Below, in pieces: positions 36,320 to 46,173 of a stretch of 51,397 nucleotides of DNA (within the stretch, counting starts at the first letter, position 1; every line of letters begins with the position of its first letter). Location of the stretch: assembly GCA_913063265.1 (NCBI GenBank), contig CAJXZG010000028.1, forward strand, positions 1 to 51,397, written 5' to 3'. This DNA comes from an uncultured Prolixibacteraceae bacterium. Lineage in GTDB: Bacteria; Bacteroidota; Bacteroidia; Bacteroidales; Prolixibacteraceae. The notes beneath the pieces are model-generated. The model did no database searches. It was not told where the DNA came from and was given only the letters and a program-made list of their open reading frames with translations. The position numbers and the translations under genes are program-made.

Positions 36320-36976
36320 ATGAAAATCATAAAAATCGAACTACAAACCAATAATATCCAGGCAACAGAAAAATTCTACACTGAGGTTCTCGAATTAAAA
36401 GGTTTTGACAGAAAACCTGAAACGATTTCATTTCAGGCTGGGCATTCGATTTTAAGTTTTAATGAATCACCATTTACAAATTCGAAATATCATTTTGCAT
36501 TTAATATTCCTCAAAATAAACTCAAAGAAGCAATTCAATGGATTTCACCAAAAACCGAACTAATTAAAAATTCAGACGATTCAGTTACTACCCGATTTGA
36601 AGATTGGAATGCAGAATCGATTTATTTTTACGACAACAACGGAAATATTTTGGAATTTATTTCACGCTTTGATTTAAACAACGCTTCAGATCAGACGTTT
36701 GACAGTACTTCGATTTTGTCTGTCAGCGAAATGGGAATTGTATCAGACAAACCGTTGGTGTTGGCAGAAGAACTAACTAAAATAAAAGACCTGGATTATT
36801 TTGTAAAAGGACCTAAAAGAAAAGATTTTGTAGCTGTGGGTGATGAACAGGGTTTGCTTGTAATTTCGAGTCCGAAACGCAATTGGTTTCCTACCAACAA
36901 CCCTGCAGAAAAACATCCCTTAAAAATTAGTATTTTGGTAAATGATTCCATAGAATTACTGGAATTTGTCCACTAA
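36320..36976 (+). CDS. VOC-superfamily (glyoxalase/dioxygenase-fold) protein
   Basis: 218 residues from the ATG at 36320 (MKIIKIELQTNNIQATEKFY); an in-frame ATG at 36254 would add an unlikely leader. The first about 120 residues are a VOC module: TEKFYTEVLELKGF, HFAFNIPQ and the C-terminal strand ESIYFYDNNGNILEFISR with the usual Glu metal ligand. The last 90 residues (MGIVSDKPLVLAEELT ... KHPLKISILVND) look like a second partial module. Substrate unknown. Stands between the channel and the TonB receptor. Confidence 0.82.
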   Translation: MKIIKIELQTNNIQATEKFYTEVLELKGFDRKPETISFQAGHSILSFNESPFTNSKYHFAFNIPQNKLKEAIQWISPKTELIKNSDDSVTTRFEDWNAESIYFYDNNGNILEFISRFDLNNASDQTFDSTSILSVSEMGIVSDKPLVLAEELTKIKDLDYFVKGPKRKDFVAVGDEQGLLVISSPKRNWFPTNNPAEKHPLKISILVNDSIELLEFVH

Positions 36977-37134
36977 ACCATGTACAACATTCAAAATCAA
37001 ACCCTTGCCAAATTATCGACATATGTTAATTATTATTGAAATATTAAATTAGCATTGACAATGAATTTATTTTTATCGATTTTATGTAATTTCAAAAAAT
37101 TAAAATAAAAAATCAGACGATAAACCAGAGTCAT

Positions 37135-39393
37135 ATGCTGTTTCTCACCATTGTTATAAAGCACATTCCAAAAATAAAACTGGCTTTATTTTTGATTATA
37201 AGCATTTTATTTAATTCACAAATAAAGGGGCAAACTCTTACAGGGATAATTGTCAATCAAAATGAGCAGGCTTTGCCCGAAGTTAATGTCTTAAATTTAT
37301 CCAACGGTCAACATACACATTCCAACGAGCAAGGTTTTTTCAGATTTGAAAATGTATCGCTTGGTGACACCCTAAAATTTTCGCATGTAGGTTACATTAC
37401 TTTACAAACTGTTATAGACAATCTCACAACTCCTTTAAAAATCACATTAAACGCAAAATCCATTAAACTCGACGATGTAGTTATTGCTGTTGATATCAAT
37501 GCCTTAAACCTTATTACTGATATAGATATTCAAACCAACCCGGTAAATTCGTCTCAAGACCTGTTGCGAAAAATTCCGGGGGTTGTTATGGGCCAGCACG
37601 CGGGAGGAGGCAAAGCTGAACAGATTTTTTTACGCGGATTTGATATCGACCACGGAACAGACATCAATATAACGGTGGATGGTCTTCCGGTAAATATGGT
37701 TTCGCATGCTCACGGTCAGGGCTATGCCGATCTGCATTTTGTTATTCCTGAAACCATTGAAAAAATTGATTTTGGGAAAGGGCCCTATTACCAAAACAAG
37801 GGAAACTTTACCACAGCAGGTTATGCCAATTTTAAAACAAGGCAAAAAATCGATAGCAGTGTTGTAAAACTGGAACTTGGACAGTTTCACACTCATCGTC
37901 TGATGGGAATGTTTAATGTTTATAACAAGAACAATCAAAATGCCTATATAGCCACTGAATATCTTGCGACCGATGGTCCGTTTGAAAGCCCTCAGAATTT
38001 TGACAGGATAAACATTTTTGGAAAATACAACGGATTATTGACTGCCACCGATAAATTGGGAATTACCGCTTCTTATTTCGACAGCAAATGGGATGCCTCC
38101 GGCCAAATTCCGCAACGAGCCGTTAATAGCGGTCTGATTACCCGTTTTGGTGCGATTGATGACACCGAGGGAGGTAATACAAAAAGGACAAATCTTTTAA
38201 TTAATTACGATAAAGTTCTGGATGAAACATCATCGATAAAGAGCTATGTTTATTTAAACCGGTATGACTTTGAATTGTATTCAAATTTTACCTTCTTTTT
38301 AGAAGATTCTGTTAACGGAGACCAAATCAGACAAAAAGAAAATCGAACGATTTACGGTTTTTCGAGTGAATATAAAAAAGCTTTTACCACTGATAATATT
38401 AAGGGAACCTGGCACGCCGGGATTAGTTTGCGTAACGATCAAAGTACTAACAACGAACTCAGCCACACCTTAAACCGACAAGAAACCCTTGACCGGATTA
38501 AACTGGGAAACATTAACGAAACCAATATTGGAGCTTATTTAGGTACGACGTTTACTGTAAATAAATGGATGTTTAATCCTTCAGTTCGTATTGATTATTT
38601 TGATTTCAATTACAACGATGCTTTAATTTCCGAATATCAAACCCAGTCGGTTTCAAAAGCAATTGTTAGTCCAAAGTTTAATATTATTTACAATCAATCT
38701 CAGAATCTTCAGCTTTATTTAAAAACGGGGAAAGGATTTCATTCCAACGACACAAGAGTGGTTGTAGCACAAAATGGTGAAAAAATTCTACCTGCAGCTT
38801 ATGGTTTTGATGCCGGGTTTATCTGGAAACCCACACCCAAAATGTTAATAAATCTGGCGTATTGGTATTTATACCTCGAACAGGAATTTGTTTATGTTGG
38901 CGATGCCGGCATTGTAGAACCCAGTGGAAAATCCCGTCGCCAGGGATTCGACTTTAGTTATCGTTATCAAATCCTTCCATTTTTGTTTTGGAACCTGGAT
39001 GCCAACTATTCCCATGCCCGTGCGATAGAAGAAGAAAAAGGAAATGACTATATACCCTTGGCTCCCGACTTCACACTGGTTAGCAGTTTAAACCTTGTTC
39101 ACCAATCGGGATTATATGGTAGCGCCAATGTAAGATTTATTAACGACCGTCCGGCAAATGAAGACAATTCGATTATAGCGAAAGGTTATACGGTTTTGGA
39201 TGTAAACGCCGGGCAAAAATGGAAAAACCTGGGTTTTGGAATTCAGGTTCAAAACCTTTTGAACACAGAGTGGAACGAAACCCAGTTTGCTACTGAATCA
39301 AGATTACAATTTGAACCGAAACCGGTAGAAGAAATTCATTTTACGCCCGGCACCCCTTTTTTTCTAAAGGCAATGATTGAATATAACTTTTAA
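37135..39393 (+). CDS. TonB-dependent outer-membrane receptor
   Basis: 752 residues. A signal peptide ends near QIKGQ, followed by a CarboxypepD_reg-like domain (LTGIIVNQNEQALPEVNV ... FSHVGYITLQ), a plug domain (LLRKIPGVVMGQHAGGGKAEQIFLRGFDID ... ITVDGLPVN), and a 22-strand-type barrel ending FLKAMIEYNF with a C-terminal Phe. The plug is rich in His (SHAHGQGYADLHF), which might hint at a metal or metal-chelate, but no SusD or siderophore gene is adjacent. Imports an unknown ligand using TonB energy. The next gene, an esterase-like hydrolase, is 129 bp downstream on the same strand. Confidence 0.93.
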   Translation: MLFLTIVIKHIPKIKLALFLIISILFNSQIKGQTLTGIIVNQNEQALPEVNVLNLSNGQHTHSNEQGFFRFENVSLGDTLKFSHVGYITLQTVIDNLTTPLKITLNAKSIKLDDVVIAVDINALNLITDIDIQTNPVNSSQDLLRKIPGVVMGQHAGGGKAEQIFLRGFDIDHGTDINITVDGLPVNMVSHAHGQGYADLHFVIPETIEKIDFGKGPYYQNKGNFTTAGYANFKTRQKIDSSVVKLELGQFHTHRLMGMFNVYNKNNQNAYIATEYLATDGPFESPQNFDRINIFGKYNGLLTATDKLGITASYFDSKWDASGQIPQRAVNSGLITRFGAIDDTEGGNTKRTNLLINYDKVLDETSSIKSYVYLNRYDFELYSNFTFFLEDSVNGDQIRQKENRTIYGFSSEYKKAFTTDNIKGTWHAGISLRNDQSTNNELSHTLNRQETLDRIKLGNINETNIGAYLGTTFTVNKWMFNPSVRIDYFDFNYNDALISEYQTQSVSKAIVSPKFNIIYNQSQNLQLYLKTGKGFHSNDTRVVVAQNGEKILPAAYGFDAGFIWKPTPKMLINLAYWYLYLEQEFVYVGDAGIVEPSGKSRRQGFDFSYRYQILPFLFWNLDANYSHARAIEEEKGNDYIPLAPDFTLVSSLNLVHQSGLYGSANVRFINDRPANEDNSIIAKGYTVLDVNAGQKWKNLGFGIQVQNLLNTEWNETQFATESRLQFEPKPVEEIHFTPGTPFFLKAMIEYNF

Positions 39394-39522
39394 GTACCCC
39401 CTGAAGAATTTTAACATTTGTAATTCAGCATAAAACCGAATAATTTTATGGTGTAGATATAGATTCTAAATTGTACTAGCGATTTGAAAAGACAGTCAAA
39501 CTTCAATTAGTCAATACTAACG

Positions 39523-40683
39523 ATGAAAAACCAAATTATATTTATTGTAATCAGCCTCCTTAGTCTAAGTGCTTTTGCCCAACAAAATATGCTTTGCCAG
39601 GGACATTACTGGACAGAAGATGAAGCCAATATTAAAATGAAAGAATTTGCTTCGGAATGGAACGATTTGAAAAGTTGGGAAAAACGTGCAGACAAAATTC
39701 GTCAAGGAATTATTGAAGGTTTACAATTGGAGAAAATGCCAAAAAAGGAAGGCAAACTGAATGTAATTTTACACAGTACAAAAACCATGGATGGTTACCT
39801 TGTCGAAAATATCGCTATTGAAAGTTTTCCCGGATTTTATGTAACCGGCAATTTGTACCGGCCCGCTTTTAAGAAAGAAAAATATGCAGCTGTTTTATCT
39901 CCCCACGGACATTTGACCAACAAACGATTTACAGATTACGTACAAAAAAGAGCAGCGGTTCTGGCACGCATGGGAGCTATCGTTTTTACCTACGATATGG
40001 TTGGCTACGGAGAAAGCACACAGGTAAACCACAAAATGCCCATTGCTTTGCTCCTACAAACCTGGAACAGCAAATGTGTGCTCGACTATTTACTTTCGCG
40101 CCCTGATGTGGACGCTGAACGAATTGGAATGACCGGTGGCTCAGGAGGAGGAACACAAACCTTTATATTAACCGCCATCGATGACCGTATTAAAGTATCG
40201 GTACCTGTGGTTCAGGTTTCAGCACATTTTTTTGGAGGTTGTGTTTGTGAAAGCGGAATGCCCATTCATAAAAGTACAAATCACCAAACCAACAATGTTG
40301 AAATTGCAGCACTTTGTGCACCACGTCCGCAGTTGCTAATTTCAAACGGTGCTGACTGGACACGTAATACGCCAAATATCGAATTTCCTTATATCAAAAG
40401 TGTTTATGCCTTATACAATGCTGAAAACCGGGTAGAAAATGTGCATCTTCCCCTTGAAAAACATGATTATGGTTTTTCGAAACGTGCAGCTGCCTACAAC
40501 TTTTTTGCCCATCATTTAAAACTGAATAGTGGTGCCGTTCCTTACAACGATGGATACAAGGAAGATTTTGTAAAAATCCTGTCAAAAGAGGAACTTGAGG
40601 TTTTTAATGCTAATCATCCCAGACCTAATAATAGTTTACAAGGAGATGATGCTGTCATGGAATTTTTGGGAATAGATTTATAA
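39523..40683 (+). CDS. Acetylxylan-esterase-like alpha/beta hydrolase
   Basis: 386 residues; a signal peptide ends AFAQ. The catalytic triad can be placed: Ser207 in TGGSGGG, Asp278 in SNGADWT and His314 in EKHDYG. Other family marks are LSPHGHLTNKR and AIVFTYDMVGYGES. Large secreted hydrolases of this type in Bacteroidota are usually annotated as acetylxylan esterases or dienelactone-hydrolase relatives that deacetylate plant polysaccharides. No xylanase gene is close, so the substrate remains open. Confidence 0.82.
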   Translation: MKNQIIFIVISLLSLSAFAQQNMLCQGHYWTEDEANIKMKEFASEWNDLKSWEKRADKIRQGIIEGLQLEKMPKKEGKLNVILHSTKTMDGYLVENIAIESFPGFYVTGNLYRPAFKKEKYAAVLSPHGHLTNKRFTDYVQKRAAVLARMGAIVFTYDMVGYGESTQVNHKMPIALLLQTWNSKCVLDYLLSRPDVDAERIGMTGGSGGGTQTFILTAIDDRIKVSVPVVQVSAHFFGGCVCESGMPIHKSTNHQTNNVEIAALCAPRPQLLISNGADWTRNTPNIEFPYIKSVYALYNAENRVENVHLPLEKHDYGFSKRAAAYNFFAHHLKLNSGAVPYNDGYKEDFVKILSKEELEVFNANHPRPNNSLQGDDAVMEFLGIDL

Positions 40684-40780
40684 TTCAGACATTTTTTCGT
40701 GCAGTTGTGAATTCAATGCCCTGGTCTCAAAACCAGAATAAAATAAGAGCATAAAAATCTTTTCAGGCTTCCCTTTATGA

Positions 40781-42052
40781 TTAAGTTACTTTGATTTTAT
40801 AAGCAATTAAGGCATTACCGTGTCTGATATATAAAACACCATTGGCTATAACAGGCCTTGCAAAATGATGGCCATCTCCCTCTTTTACTTTGAAAGCATT
40901 GACTACTTTTAACTCATTGTTTTTGTACTGAATTAAGCTCATATCGCCATTCATTCCGTAGCTGTAAAACTTATTATCGGCAAAAATTATACTTCCGGTA
41001 GCTGTTTTTATGGAATCCAAAACGATCCCGGTTTCGGTATCCATTTTTTTTAGCCAATTTCCTTTTACCGTTGTAAAAAGTCCGTTTCCAACCTTTACAT
41101 AACCATTAAAATTATTTCTGATTTTGTTGTTATACCATAACAGGTTTAATTTTTCCCCGTTTTCAGCAATTTCCAGTTTGATTGCGCCCTGTCCTTTTTC
41201 ATCGTTGCCAATAAAATAAATAAATCCTTCATCATAAATTGGTGAATTACAATGTTCACCATCCCATTCAAAACCGATCAACGGAACCGAGCCCAGAGTT
41301 TCACCATTTTCGCTGTCAACAGCAAAAAGAAAATGTCGTGAATGGGTAACAATTATTTTGCGCTCAGGTAATTCAACAAAAATTGGCGAACAATAAGAAA
41401 AAGTATCTTTTAGTGCTTCCGATGACCAAATCAATTCCCCACTAAAACGATCAAAAGCAGCCATATTCGTTTTGTTGCCACCCACAAAACTGTATACTTT
41501 TTCTTCATCAACCAGCAACGATTCGGAATAACCAAAAAACGGAACTTCTGCATCTAAATCCCTATAAATATCAACTGCCCATTTTTCTTTTCCGCTTTCT
41601 GCTTCAAAACAAGCAATTCGTCCATGACCTGAAGAAGTATAAACCAAATCATTTACAACAGTAGGTGTAGACCTTGCTCCCGGGTAAGTAGCTGAAAACC
41701 CCTCACCCATAAACTCTTTGCCGTTTTGGGATTTCCAAAGCAGCTTTCCTTCCAGGTCAAAAGCAAATAAAAAGCTGATACTATCCTGCTCCCCGTTTAT
41801 AAAAATTTTATCATCTGTAATAACCGGTGCTGCAAACCCTTTGCCCAAACTTTCCACTTTCCATATCATCTCCGGACCTTTTACAGGCCATTCATCCAAA
41901 AGGTTGGTTTCCTTATAAATACCGCTGCGGTCAGGCCCCTGCCATTCGGTAATTTTTAAAGGTTTTTCTGATTTACAGCTTATAAAAATACCGGTTGCAA
42001 TAGTAGCACTAATAAGTACAATTAATAGGTCTTTAATCCGAAGATGTTTCAT
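40781..42052 (-). CDS. PQQ-like beta-propeller lipoprotein
   Basis: 423 residues from the ATG at 42052; the upstream in-frame TTG is discarded because only this ATG gives a proper lipoprotein signal (IFISC, Cys26). Repeated propeller strands with the Trp/Gly pattern of PQQ-type blades are visible: GPEMIWKVESLGKGFAAPVI, GKLLWKSQNG, GKEKWAVDI, GELIWSSEAL, and a final HFARPVIANGVLYIRHGNALIAY. No dehydrogenase active-site residues are apparent, so a scaffold or binding role is more likely than PQQ catalysis. It is the last gene in the minus-strand series 47880 to 40781, 105 bp after the methyltransferase. Confidence 0.87.
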   Translation of the reverse strand: MKHLRIKDLLIVLISATIATGIFISCKSEKPLKITEWQGPDRSGIYKETNLLDEWPVKGPEMIWKVESLGKGFAAPVITDDKIFINGEQDSISFLFAFDLEGKLLWKSQNGKEFMGEGFSATYPGARSTPTVVNDLVYTSSGHGRIACFEAESGKEKWAVDIYRDLDAEVPFFGYSESLLVDEEKVYSFVGGNKTNMAAFDRFSGELIWSSEALKDTFSYCSPIFVELPERKIIVTHSRHFLFAVDSENGETLGSVPLIGFEWDGEHCNSPIYDEGFIYFIGNDEKGQGAIKLEIAENGEKLNLLWYNNKIRNNFNGYVKVGNGLFTTVKGNWLKKMDTETGIVLDSIKTATGSIIFADNKFYSYGMNGDMSLIQYKNNELKVVNAFKVKEGDGHHFARPVIANGVLYIRHGNALIAYKIKVT

Positions 42053-42156
42053 TTTTAATATGCTTAGTGATTTTGTTTGCAAGTAAAGTTGTTAAATAAA
42101 GATTTGTTGTTACAACGTTCTAACAAAAATAACATTTATAAAAAAGATTCCTGCAC

Positions 42157-42999
42157 TTAAAGTTTGACCACCTTACAAAAGGTTACGTTTTCCCCACTCC
42201 ATAAATTGTTATCAGCGGGAAGTACGTCTTCATAAAATCTGATATTTGTAAAATCAAAGGATTCCAAAAGTTGCATTAAATCATCATGCGAAAAATAGTG
42301 AGTCCAAAACCGGTAAACCTCTGTTTTGTTTTCATCTGCAACAATATGCTGATTTAGTATTACCTTCCGGTTTTTGTATAAAAATGAATCTGAAAGTGCC
42401 AGATATTGTGTCTTTCTCCAAAATCCCTGCTCAGCAACTTCCCAGTTTTTCGGACTTATTTTTTTATCCAAATCCCTGTCGTTTAATACATCGAAAATAA
42501 AAGTGCCACCCGGTTTTAGAGCTTTTTCTATTGTTCTGAGTAGTTGAATTCGTTCTTCCGGTAACAAAACTCCAAAGTCGGTATATATCATCAACACCAG
42601 GTCAAATTCATCTTCTGGCAATTCCAGGTCCAAATAATTTTTATTGATGTATTTAATATCCCGATTACTGATTTTGGCCTGCTCCTTTGCATAATTAATG
42701 GTGTTTTCAGAGAAATCGACGCCTGTAACTTTATGACCTTTCTGAGCTATTTTTTGTGTATATAAACCAGGTCCACACCCCAAATCAAGAATTTTCAGTT
42801 TTTCTCCATTCACAGTGCTAAAAATCCAATCGATGGTTTTTTCTATGGTCGACTTTTTTCTGCTTGCCAAATCAATATCCGGATTCAAATGGATTTCAAG
42901 TAATTGTTTTGAAATGTGCTCATCCGTCCACATCACTGCTGTACCTTTTTCGTAAAGCGTTGGTTTGCTCGCATATTTTAATAATTCCTGTACTTTCAT
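42157..42999 (-). CDS. Class I SAM-dependent methyltransferase
   Basis: 280 residues from the ATG at 42999 (MKVQELLKYASKPT); starting at 43077 would overlap the upstream lipoprotein gene. The SAM-binding motif I is KILDLGCGPGLYTQKIA, followed by VTGVDFSENTINYAK (II) and FDLVLMIYTDFGVL (post-II). The C-terminal half, with RFWTHYFSHDDLMQLLESFDF, is typical of small-molecule methyltransferases. Substrate unknown. 46 bp from the upstream serine-hydrolase gene, so likely in one transcript. Confidence 0.88.
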   Translation of the reverse strand: MKVQELLKYASKPTLYEKGTAVMWTDEHISKQLLEIHLNPDIDLASRKKSTIEKTIDWIFSTVNGEKLKILDLGCGPGLYTQKIAQKGHKVTGVDFSENTINYAKEQAKISNRDIKYINKNYLDLELPEDEFDLVLMIYTDFGVLLPEERIQLLRTIEKALKPGGTFIFDVLNDRDLDKKISPKNWEVAEQGFWRKTQYLALSDSFLYKNRKVILNQHIVADENKTEVYRFWTHYFSHDDLMQLLESFDFTNIRFYEDVLPADNNLWSGENVTFCKVVKL

Positions 43000-43045
43000 T
43001 TCATTTTTTTTTAGATAGTTTTTCGGGAAGTAATTAGTTTTAAAA

Positions 43046-44224
43046 TTAGTGTAATGCCGGCAATATATATTTCTCAAGAATTTTATTCTGTTTTACCTTC
43101 GATTTATAATTCGCGCCGGTAAATACTATAACTGCATTTAGTTCAGGGAATACCATAATTTTCTGTCCCCCCCAGCCAAGGGCAAAAAACATTGGTCCAT
43201 ATTCAGGGTATTGTTTTGTCCACCAGGTGTATCCATAACCAACATTACCCAAATCTTCACCCGGAACTTTTATACCATAATTACCAGCGTAAGGTTTGGA
43301 GCATTTCGACACCCAATCTTCTGACACGATTCGTTGGCCATTCCACATTCCTTTATTTAACATCATGGAGCCTATTTTAACCATATCGCGCGGAGTGAGT
43401 TTTAAGCCACCAGCACCCTGAATCTCCCCTGATGATGGAAATTTCAACCACCAATCAAAGGAAGTAATGCCTAAAGGTTCAAAAAGGTGTTTTTCCGAAA
43501 ATTCATCCAAGGTCATTCCTGTGGCATTTTTTAATATTTCAACCAAAATTTGAATGTCGCCACCGGAGTAATTAAACCTTTTGCCCGGTTCAGCTACAAA
43601 ATTTCTGCCTAGCACATAGTTCATAGGGCCGTCTTCCCAAAACCAAATACCAATCTGGTCGTTCTTTATTGAGCCCAGGGAAACACCCCACTCTTCCCAT
43701 CTCAAACCTGATGTCATCGTTAAAACATGTTCGATACTTATGTACTCTTTATTATTTGTTTTAAAGTGCTGGTAATCGGGCAGGTAATCGAATATGGATT
43801 GATGAACATTTTCAATAAAGCCCTTATCGATGGCAATTCCTATACAAAGCGAGGTTATGCTTTTGGTATCTGAATGGATACAATGTGGCATTTCTCTGTT
43901 CCAGGCAAGCCATTCACCTTTATGGCCCGATGCATCCCATTGGTAAGAATGTCCCGGGAAATATTCTTCGAGAACCAGTTTATCGTCCTTGTAGATTAAA
44001 ACGGAATGAATTTCACCGTATTTCCCTCCTCCAATATGTTTGATTGCATCCATTACCAATGGAGTATCAATGTTTACCTGTCCCATCCCGGCAACTTCAA
44101 GTCCGTCTTCTGTTTGCTCCGGAACCCGGTATTCATAGTCTGTGTAAAAATCCTGACATCCCAAATTAATCGCGGAGATTAATAAAGATGCCAGTATGAT
44201 TGTTTTCATGGTTAACCGTTTCAT
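43046..44224 (-). CDS. Serine hydrolase lipoprotein, beta-lactamase-like fold
   Basis: 392 residues from the ATG at 44224 (a second Met five codons later, at 44209, is equally possible). Lipoprotein signal: SAINLGC with Cys23. Nucleophile motif Ser118-x-x-Lys121 in HSDTKSITS, the Tyr motif in FNYSGGD, and GWGG in place of the third KTG/HGG motif. PF00144-type enzyme of the periplasm or outer-membrane face; members cleave D-amino peptides or esters. The conserved EMPHCIHSDTKS block is typical of the subgroup labelled serine hydrolase/6-aminohexanoate-dimer hydrolase-like. Function in the cluster unknown. Confidence 0.85.
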   Translation of the reverse strand: MKRLTMKTIILASLLISAINLGCQDFYTDYEYRVPEQTEDGLEVAGMGQVNIDTPLVMDAIKHIGGGKYGEIHSVLIYKDDKLVLEEYFPGHSYQWDASGHKGEWLAWNREMPHCIHSDTKSITSLCIGIAIDKGFIENVHQSIFDYLPDYQHFKTNNKEYISIEHVLTMTSGLRWEEWGVSLGSIKNDQIGIWFWEDGPMNYVLGRNFVAEPGKRFNYSGGDIQILVEILKNATGMTLDEFSEKHLFEPLGITSFDWWLKFPSSGEIQGAGGLKLTPRDMVKIGSMMLNKGMWNGQRIVSEDWVSKCSKPYAGNYGIKVPGEDLGNVGYGYTWWTKQYPEYGPMFFALGWGGQKIMVFPELNAVIVFTGANYKSKVKQNKILEKYILPALH

Positions 44225-44412
44225 TTTCTTTAATTTAGTTTGTTTAATAAATTTCAATATCTGAGGTTTCTTTTGTGAAGGTATCGTAGGTAATTGTTTT
44301 GAATAATCTGGCATAATTAGTGCAGCATTTTTTTGACTTTCAAAACTTTCCTGTTGATTAAATGCTGCGGAATCGTAAATAATTCAGATATAATCTTTTT
44401 TATCTGATTTTT

Positions 44413-45054
44413 CTATTTTTTTACTGACGCAATATAAAATGCCTTCGACTTGTTACCCATTATTATACTTTTGGATATTTCAAAACCATTTTCCTCAAGA
44501 AGATTTTCTATACTTTTTTTTGTGGTTTTTTCTTTTTTGGTTTCTTCCGGAGGTTTTCCAAAAGTTTTTAAAAACCGAATTCCCATAGTTAACTGGTTAA
44601 AAAAATTCATTTCATTCATGGCAAAAGAGGTAATTATCAAAGTTCCCTTCTTTTTCAGCATGCGCTTACTTTCCTGAATAACTTTCTCTGCATTTCCAAT
44701 AATATGGATAAGATTAGCCATAAACACTGTATCAAAAAATTCAGATTCAAACTGAAGGTTTAAAGCATTTGCCTGAACGAACTCCGTATTTTTCAGGTAA
44801 GCTCTTTTTTGTTTTGCTGTATTTATCATCTCTTCCGAAAAATCAGTTGCCAATACTTTTGTAGCTTTGGTTACCAGTACTTCGGAATACAAACCCGTTC
44901 CGCAACCCAGTTCCAGAACATTGCCTAAAAATTTTTCAGCAAGAATTTCCTTTTTCGCAAGTAAAATAACTTCCTCTCCTACTACCGCTTTTTGTTTTTC
45001 TTCGTAATCCGAAACAAATCTGCTCCAATAGCTTTCTTTTTTAATAGTTTCCAT
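44413..45054 (-). CDS. Class I SAM-dependent methyltransferase (second)
   Basis: 213 residues from the ATG at 45054 (METIKKESYWSRFV). Motif I VLELGCGTGLYSEVL, motif II VLATDFSEEMINTAKQ, then FDTVFMANLIHIIGN (an HxI motif of the UbiE/COQ5-like group) and GTLIITSFAMNEMN. It is only distantly like the other methyltransferase of the cluster, so the two are not a recent duplication. Substrate unknown; 87 bp after the oxidoreductase gene and 189 bp before the serine hydrolase. Confidence 0.87.
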   Translation of the reverse strand: METIKKESYWSRFVSDYEEKQKAVVGEEVILLAKKEILAEKFLGNVLELGCGTGLYSEVLVTKATKVLATDFSEEMINTAKQKRAYLKNTEFVQANALNLQFESEFFDTVFMANLIHIIGNAEKVIQESKRMLKKKGTLIITSFAMNEMNFFNQLTMGIRFLKTFGKPPEETKKEKTTKKSIENLLEENGFEISKSIIMGNKSKAFYIASVKK

Positions 45055-45140
45055 GTTTTTTATGATTTGATCTATCTTAAGTTTAAGTGTTCCAAACAAT
45101 TTCGATTTGCCAGAAAATTGCATGACCACCGATTTCTGGT

Positions 45141-46118
45141 CTAAGGAACGCTGATAACAACATGCCCTTTTTTATGTCCCTTGTCCACATATCGATGAGC
45201 TTCTGCCATTTGCTCAAGCGAAAATTTTTTGTCGATTACAGTTTTGAGTTGTCCTTCCTCGATTAATTGTTTTAAATTGTTCAGGTTCCCGGTAGTGTAT
45301 GTAGCAACTCCTCCAATTACTTTTTTACCCGAAGAAAATGAGCATTTAATTCCTTCAATAATCCGCGGGAGTTCCAGGTGTACAGCAGATAAATACATTC
45401 CCCCGGGAGCCAGTTTTTCAACACATGATTTTACAGGTGCTTTACCCACTGTGTCAAAAATCACATCGTAAGTTTCAAACTGTTCTAAAAAATCTTTAGC
45501 TGTATAATCAATAAGTTTATCAGCACCAATCGATTGTACCATTTCAAAACCATCTGCCCGGCACACTCCTGTTACTTCGGCTCCCATTACTTTTGCCAAT
45601 TGCACAGCAAAAGTTCCGATACCACCTGCAGCACCGTAAATAAGCACCTTCTTTCCTTCAGAAACATTTCCTTTTCTTAAAAAGTGAACAGCAGCCAAAG
45701 CACAGTGAGGAACTGCTGCTGCTTCCTCAAAAGTCATGTTTTTAGGTTTTATTGACATCACCGTTTTTTTGGGAAGACAGACATATTCTGCGTATCCTCC
45801 AAAAGCCGCACCTGATGATGCAAAAATTTCATCCCCGGGTTTAAAATTTTTCACCTTTTCACCCACTGCCTCAACTATCCCTGAGATTTCAACACCAAGA
45901 ACTTTTTTTCGGGGCCCTTTAAATCCCATTGTCAGTTTCACCGGAAAATTAAAAATGGAAGGGAAATCTGCACCGCGAATTCTTGCATCGGCACCATTGG
46001 CAGTGGTGGCTTTAATTCTAATCAGAATTTCGTTTGGTTTTGGCACCGGTTTTTCCATCTCAACCAATTGAAGTACTTCCGGAGGACCATATTTTGGACA
46101 TACTATTGCTTTCATCAT
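45141..46118 (-). CDS. Quinone-oxidoreductase-like zinc-free MDR dehydrogenase
   Basis: 325 residues from the ATG at 46118. MDR fold: GroES-like N-terminal domain (MKAIVCPKYGPPEVLQL), then the NADPH Rossmann motif YGAAGGIGTFAVQLAK. It has no zinc-ligand Cys/His pattern of alcohol dehydrogenases, so the quinone oxidoreductase/zeta-crystallin subgroup is likely: NADPH reduction of quinones or enones. 22 bp from the end of the acyltransferase-ankyrin gene, so co-transcribed with it. Confidence 0.88.
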   Translation of the reverse strand: MMKAIVCPKYGPPEVLQLVEMEKPVPKPNEILIRIKATTANGADARIRGADFPSIFNFPVKLTMGFKGPRKKVLGVEISGIVEAVGEKVKNFKPGDEIFASSGAAFGGYAEYVCLPKKTVMSIKPKNMTFEEAAAVPHCALAAVHFLRKGNVSEGKKVLIYGAAGGIGTFAVQLAKVMGAEVTGVCRADGFEMVQSIGADKLIDYTAKDFLEQFETYDVIFDTVGKAPVKSCVEKLAPGGMYLSAVHLELPRIIEGIKCSFSSGKKVIGGVATYTTGNLNNLKQLIEEGQLKTVIDKKFSLEQMAEAHRYVDKGHKKGHVVISVP

Positions 46119-46173
46119 TTTTGGTTTTTTAATAATCTTTTTCAATTTCGGCAAAAATCTGTTATTCAGCAAT

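Noticed and set aside
40684..40780. CTGGT-CTCAAA-ACCAG hairpin between convergent genes as a terminator
   Set aside because: Only a 5-bp stem and no clear T-run; too weak to list.
43000..43077. Longer start of the methyltransferase at 43077
   Set aside because: It would overlap the end of the serine hydrolase gene by 32 bp and add a basic leader with no family counterpart; the ATG at 42999 gives a normal N terminus.
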